A DNA stretch of 64,000 nt, from contig CM059971.1 in assembly GCA_030490835.1 (NCBI GenBank), positions 75,100,224 to 75,164,223 on the forward strand. The letters are read 5' to 3'. How positions within the stretch are numbered: position 1 is the stretch's first letter; each line of letters starts with the position of its first letter. This document shows, piece after piece, positions 63,501 to 64,000 of the stretch. The notes below the pieces were generated by a model. It was not told the origin of the DNA. It did no database searches and saw nothing but the letters and a program-made list of their open reading frames with translations. Origin of the DNA: Annona cherimola. Its lineage: Eukaryota; Streptophyta; Magnoliopsida; Magnoliales; Annonaceae. The position numbers and the translations under genes were made by a program.

Positions 63501-64000
63501 CCCTGGATGAAAATTTCTGTTCCATCTGACAATTTCTTAACCGATCTAGCTACTTGCTTTTCAATTTTAATGACTACCCAAATGGGATGGTAACACTGTT
63601 CAATTTGGTCGTCATGGGAAACTGGCAAGTCTGGATGCAGGTAATAAGAAATTTTGATTTCCCCCTTTCTATAATAATGCTAGTTATCAATGCCAGTCTC
63701 ATAACCTCTTCTACTCAATTTGTTAGTTATTCATGCATGAAAATTCTCTATGAAAACCTCTAGATTGTGCTCTACCAATATGGACATGAAAATTCAGTAT
63801 GAAACATCTACCAATGATTCTTGCATACAACAGTTCCAGTCAGCTACTTTCTTGGTACATCATCCTTCATATGGGAAAAATGTAAAATATTGACACATTT
63901 TATTTCTTATTTTTCTGAATTTTAAGATATTTTTTTCATATTATGTTGGCTTTAAAAAAATAGCATCCCATAGTCCGATACTGATATGACACGGGCAATG
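39575..64000 (+). CDS. TPC1: TPC1 two-pore vacuolar cation channel, 3' end beyond window
   Basis: Slow-vacuolar channel of the tonoplast: voltage- and Ca2+-gated, works as a dimer. Exons: 39575-39712, 41930-42073, 42259-42366, 43682-43777, 44836-44966, 47165-47225, 47350-47516, 48239-48344, 48489-48566, 49869-49930, 50779-50851, 52185-52250, 52445-52588, 53486-53543, 59362-59469, 60323-60383, 62978-63146, 63284-63348, 63550-63640; phases agree, 642 codons. Start ATG opens [10 protein letters not shown]; an in-frame TTG upstream is not needed. Domain I S1-S6 come from exons 2-8, with pore filter [11 protein letters not shown] in exon 7. Two EF-hands lie in exons 9-12; EF-hand 2 (DHSGDFKINLDE) is canonical, EF-hand 1 ([12 protein letters not shown]) is poor. 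Domain II has voltage sensor [11 protein letters not shown] in exon 17 and pore filter [11 protein letters not shown] in exon 19. About 90 residues, with the last S6 helix, lie outside. The family's N-terminal acidic dileucine signal appears as NPLL without the acidic residue. Confidence 0.93.
40643..40759 (+). repeat. 31-bp minisatellite in TPC1 intron 1
   Basis: Three full units and part of a fourth, starting at 40643, 40674, 40705 and 40736, each beginning gcaactcagagttgaag or a variant. Units differ by a few bases. Non-coding. Confidence 0.75.
42418..42732 (-). mobile_element. Diverged Tourist-like MITE, TPC1 intron 3
   Basis: Reversed family landmarks (ctaactacccaataacccta, tttaactttattctctttac, ctacatcacattgttctc) over about 315 bp. 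Ends are eroded (gttcgtttgatgatctg at the left). Confidence 0.5.
46185..47104 (+). mobile_element. 5'-truncated RTE-type LINE in TPC1 intron 5, with target duplication
   Basis: About 920 bp, flanked by 14-bp direct repeats ATAGAATTTGGTTT at 46171-46184 and 47105-47118. It encodes the distal part of a reverse transcriptase: a [13 protein letters not shown] piece, then [17 protein letters not shown] with the catalytic FADD box, an open stretch at 46422-46847 ([31 protein letters not shown]), then [30 protein letters not shown] and a (GATGAT)n tail rather than poly(A), typical of the RTE clade. Upstream frames carry small frameshifts. It lacks the 5' endonuclease part and cannot move on its own. 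Same transcriptional direction as TPC1. Confidence 0.85.
47487..48152 (+). repeat. 333-bp tandem duplication including the 3' end of TPC1 exon 7
   Basis: Unit 1 (47487-47819) and unit 2 (47820-48152) align at a constant 333-base offset, with roughly 10-15 percent differences by eye. Shared landmarks: tgcctacaa, ttatgttctatgagata-like text, gttggctatagtctatattt and gatattccttgggta. The start of each unit corresponds to the last 30 bases of exon 7 (encoding PDVWIPAYK in unit 1, a decayed EDVWVAAYN in unit 2). In unit 2 the exon-end GT donor has become CT, so the copy should be skipped and the true exon 8 (48239) used. Confidence 0.8.
49563..49743 (+). mobile_element. Au-type SINE, TPC1 intron 9
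   Basis: 181 bp with the phrases of the widespread plant Au SINE: ttgccgtgtgacctgaaggt, a degenerate B box in aagtgaatcttgg, then gtggtccaacccttccctgg and catagtgggagcttaatgta, ending ccttttgttgt. It is flanked by 13-bp repeats tatagatgtctag (49550-49562) and tatagatgtccag (49744-49756), one mismatch. Sense orientation, 126 bp before exon 10. Confidence 0.85.
52965..53210 (+). mobile_element. Tourist-like MITE, TPC1 intron 13
   Basis: Begins aggttacgtttgttatttg and ends tttagaaagaaacaaat. Internal landmarks in order (gtgatgtgatatgtgtaatg, gtaaagttaaagtaggtagg, gtagttgtatg). About 246 bp, slightly shorter than the reference copy. Confidence 0.7.
54106..54203 (+). mobile_element. Short tRNA-derived SINE, TPC1 intron 14
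   Basis: Head ggggcatagcccagtggtat (A box), weak B box in tttttgagtttgaa, then agtctctatgtaataaaaaa as tail. The flanks attgaaaatgttgtca and attgaaagtgtcaaa look like an imperfect target duplication. Confidence 0.65.
54465..54588. repeat. Inverted repeat with embedded direct repeat
   Basis: gtcactagtccgacatagg then cactcatgctcatcg is mirrored by gatgagcatgagtg then cttgtgtgggactagtgac. A direct repeat aaacaagttcatgaatttg occurs both between the arms and after the second arm. The arms could form a hairpin of about 33 bp with a loop of about 35 bases. It directly precedes a minisatellite. Confidence 0.75.
54600..54890 (+). repeat. Minisatellite of about 60-bp units, TPC1 intron 14
   Basis: Five diverged units, each built on ataatctcaaggggtttggc followed by a gaggccatacacccaag-type segment and taaccatc. 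Units vary in length (about 50-65 bp). Non-coding. Confidence 0.7.
55505..55622 (+). mobile_element. tRNA-derived SINE, TPC1 intron 14
   Basis: A-box region gatgactaggtggttgacat, B-box region gaggttcggtgtttgaatct, then a short body ending atatccaaaaaaataatg. Spacing between the boxes (about 35 bases) fits a tRNA head. The target duplication is unclear. Confidence 0.6.
56056..56622. mobile_element. Foldback-family element split by a SINE, TPC1 intron 14
   Basis: Left arm (tgcagtcgggtgcaaatacc, gttaatctaagtgtatttaa) and right arm (ttaaatacacttagattaac, aaatatatccgggtgcattg) are inverted copies of the 18521-18844 family. The 235-bp SINE at 56230-56464 lies between them. Without it the element would be about 317 bp, in line with other members. 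Confidence 0.75.
56230..56464 (+). mobile_element. tRNA-derived SINE inside the foldback element, 15-bp target duplication
   Basis: 235 bp flanked by perfect 15-mers TACTAAAAATGCCAC at 56215-56229 and 56465-56479. Head: gaggtgttgtggtaaatcgg (A box) and ggctttcgagtctcg (B box). Body ends caataaaaaaaagt. Clean insertion into the loop side of the foldback element, so it is younger than its host. I do not recognise the family name. Confidence 0.85.
56626..57175 (-). mobile_element. 550-bp deleted hAT derivative, TPC1 intron 14
   Basis: Ends TAGGGGTGTTAACAGATTGG and TCATTAACACTCCTA, with subterminal gggttaaatgggtt and aatccgtttat motifs matching the ends of the hAT element at 21151-25517 in reverse orientation. 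The transposase region is missing. Flanking 8-mers attgaagc (56618-56625) and actgaagt (57176-57183) agree at 6 of 8 positions. A TA dinucleotide run lies at about 56945-56963. Confidence 0.75.
57790..57950 (-). mobile_element. Possible antisense tRNA-derived SINE, TPC1 intron 14
   Basis: gggacttgaactcgagacct looks like a complemented B box, and gacctgaaccacttaagcta like a complemented A-box region, in the order expected for a SINE head on the minus strand. No target duplication was found. Confidence 0.45.
57951..59361. other. Rest of TPC1 intron 14
   Basis: AT-rich intron sequence without a recognised repeat or coding frame. With the SINEs, minisatellite, foldback and hAT derivative upstream, it makes intron 14 (53544-59361) the longest TPC1 intron here, 5.8 kb. 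Confidence 0.5.
59755..59930. mobile_element. Truncated foldback-family copy, TPC1 intron 15
   Basis: Left arm only: gtgcacctgggtgcaaaaac, ctgttaatctaagggtattt, accatttttggagat. The right arm is reduced to aaaaaggggtatgttatac. Confidence 0.6.
60384..62977. other. TPC1 intron 16; no recognised element
   Basis: 2.6-kb AT-rich intron. Scattered weak repeats only; the short open frames here do not resemble genes. Confidence 0.45.

Noticed and set aside
1..64000. CRISPR arrays, operons or prokaryotic mobile elements
   Set aside because: The window is plant nuclear DNA; the tandem repeats seen are minisatellites without regular unique spacers.

Overview
This window is flowering-plant nuclear DNA. 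It is AT-rich, its genes carry many long introns with canonical GT/AG junctions, and the introns and spacers are packed with plant transposable elements: Tourist-like MITEs, hAT elements, RTE-type LINEs and tRNA-derived SINEs. I cannot name the species. Every assignment comes from reading the sequence and from remembered plant protein families; no search was run.

Layout. (1) 1-2190: remains of an EDR4-like (DUF3133 zinc-ribbon) gene, broken by stops, frameshifts and a MITE. (2) 3690-20277: a complete gene of 17 coding exons on the + strand, for a 524-residue ARM/HEAT protein of the PSMD5/S5b type (26S proteasome base-assembly chaperone family). Its introns hold an antisense LINE fragment, a hAT-type element with a long-TIR element nested inside it, and several MITEs. 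(3) 21151-25517: a 4.37-kb hAT element of the RICESLEEPER type with a perfect 8-bp target duplication; its transposase is open apart from two in-frame nonsense codons. (4) 25526-29830: gene-free, very AT-rich spacer made largely of MITE and foldback remnants, with at least one nested insertion. (5) 29972-33289: a two-exon P-class PPR gene with a predicted organelle presequence; its stop codon appears to lie inside the end of a MITE. (6) 33290-39570: spacer with MITEs, a 289-bp foldback element, SINE-like sequence and local duplications. (7) 39575 to beyond 64000: TPC1, the vacuolar two-pore cation channel. Nineteen exons (642 codons) are visible and the last roughly 90 codons lie outside the window. 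Its introns carry a LINE with a 14-bp target duplication, an exon-containing tandem duplication, several SINEs, minisatellites and a deleted hAT derivative.

The three intact genes act in different compartments: proteasome assembly in cytosol/nucleus, organelle RNA metabolism, and vacuolar Ca2+-regulated cation release. Nothing suggests a joint pathway. As far as I remember, a PSMD5-like and a PPR gene are also close neighbours in Arabidopsis (At3g15180, At3g15200), so their adjacency may be old synteny. I found no previously undescribed multi-gene system. The points most worth checking are the altered lumenal Ca2+-sensor residues and EF-hand 1 of TPC1, the MITE-derived stop of the PPR gene, the exon-7 tandem duplication in TPC1, and the young hAT element with its deleted relative.
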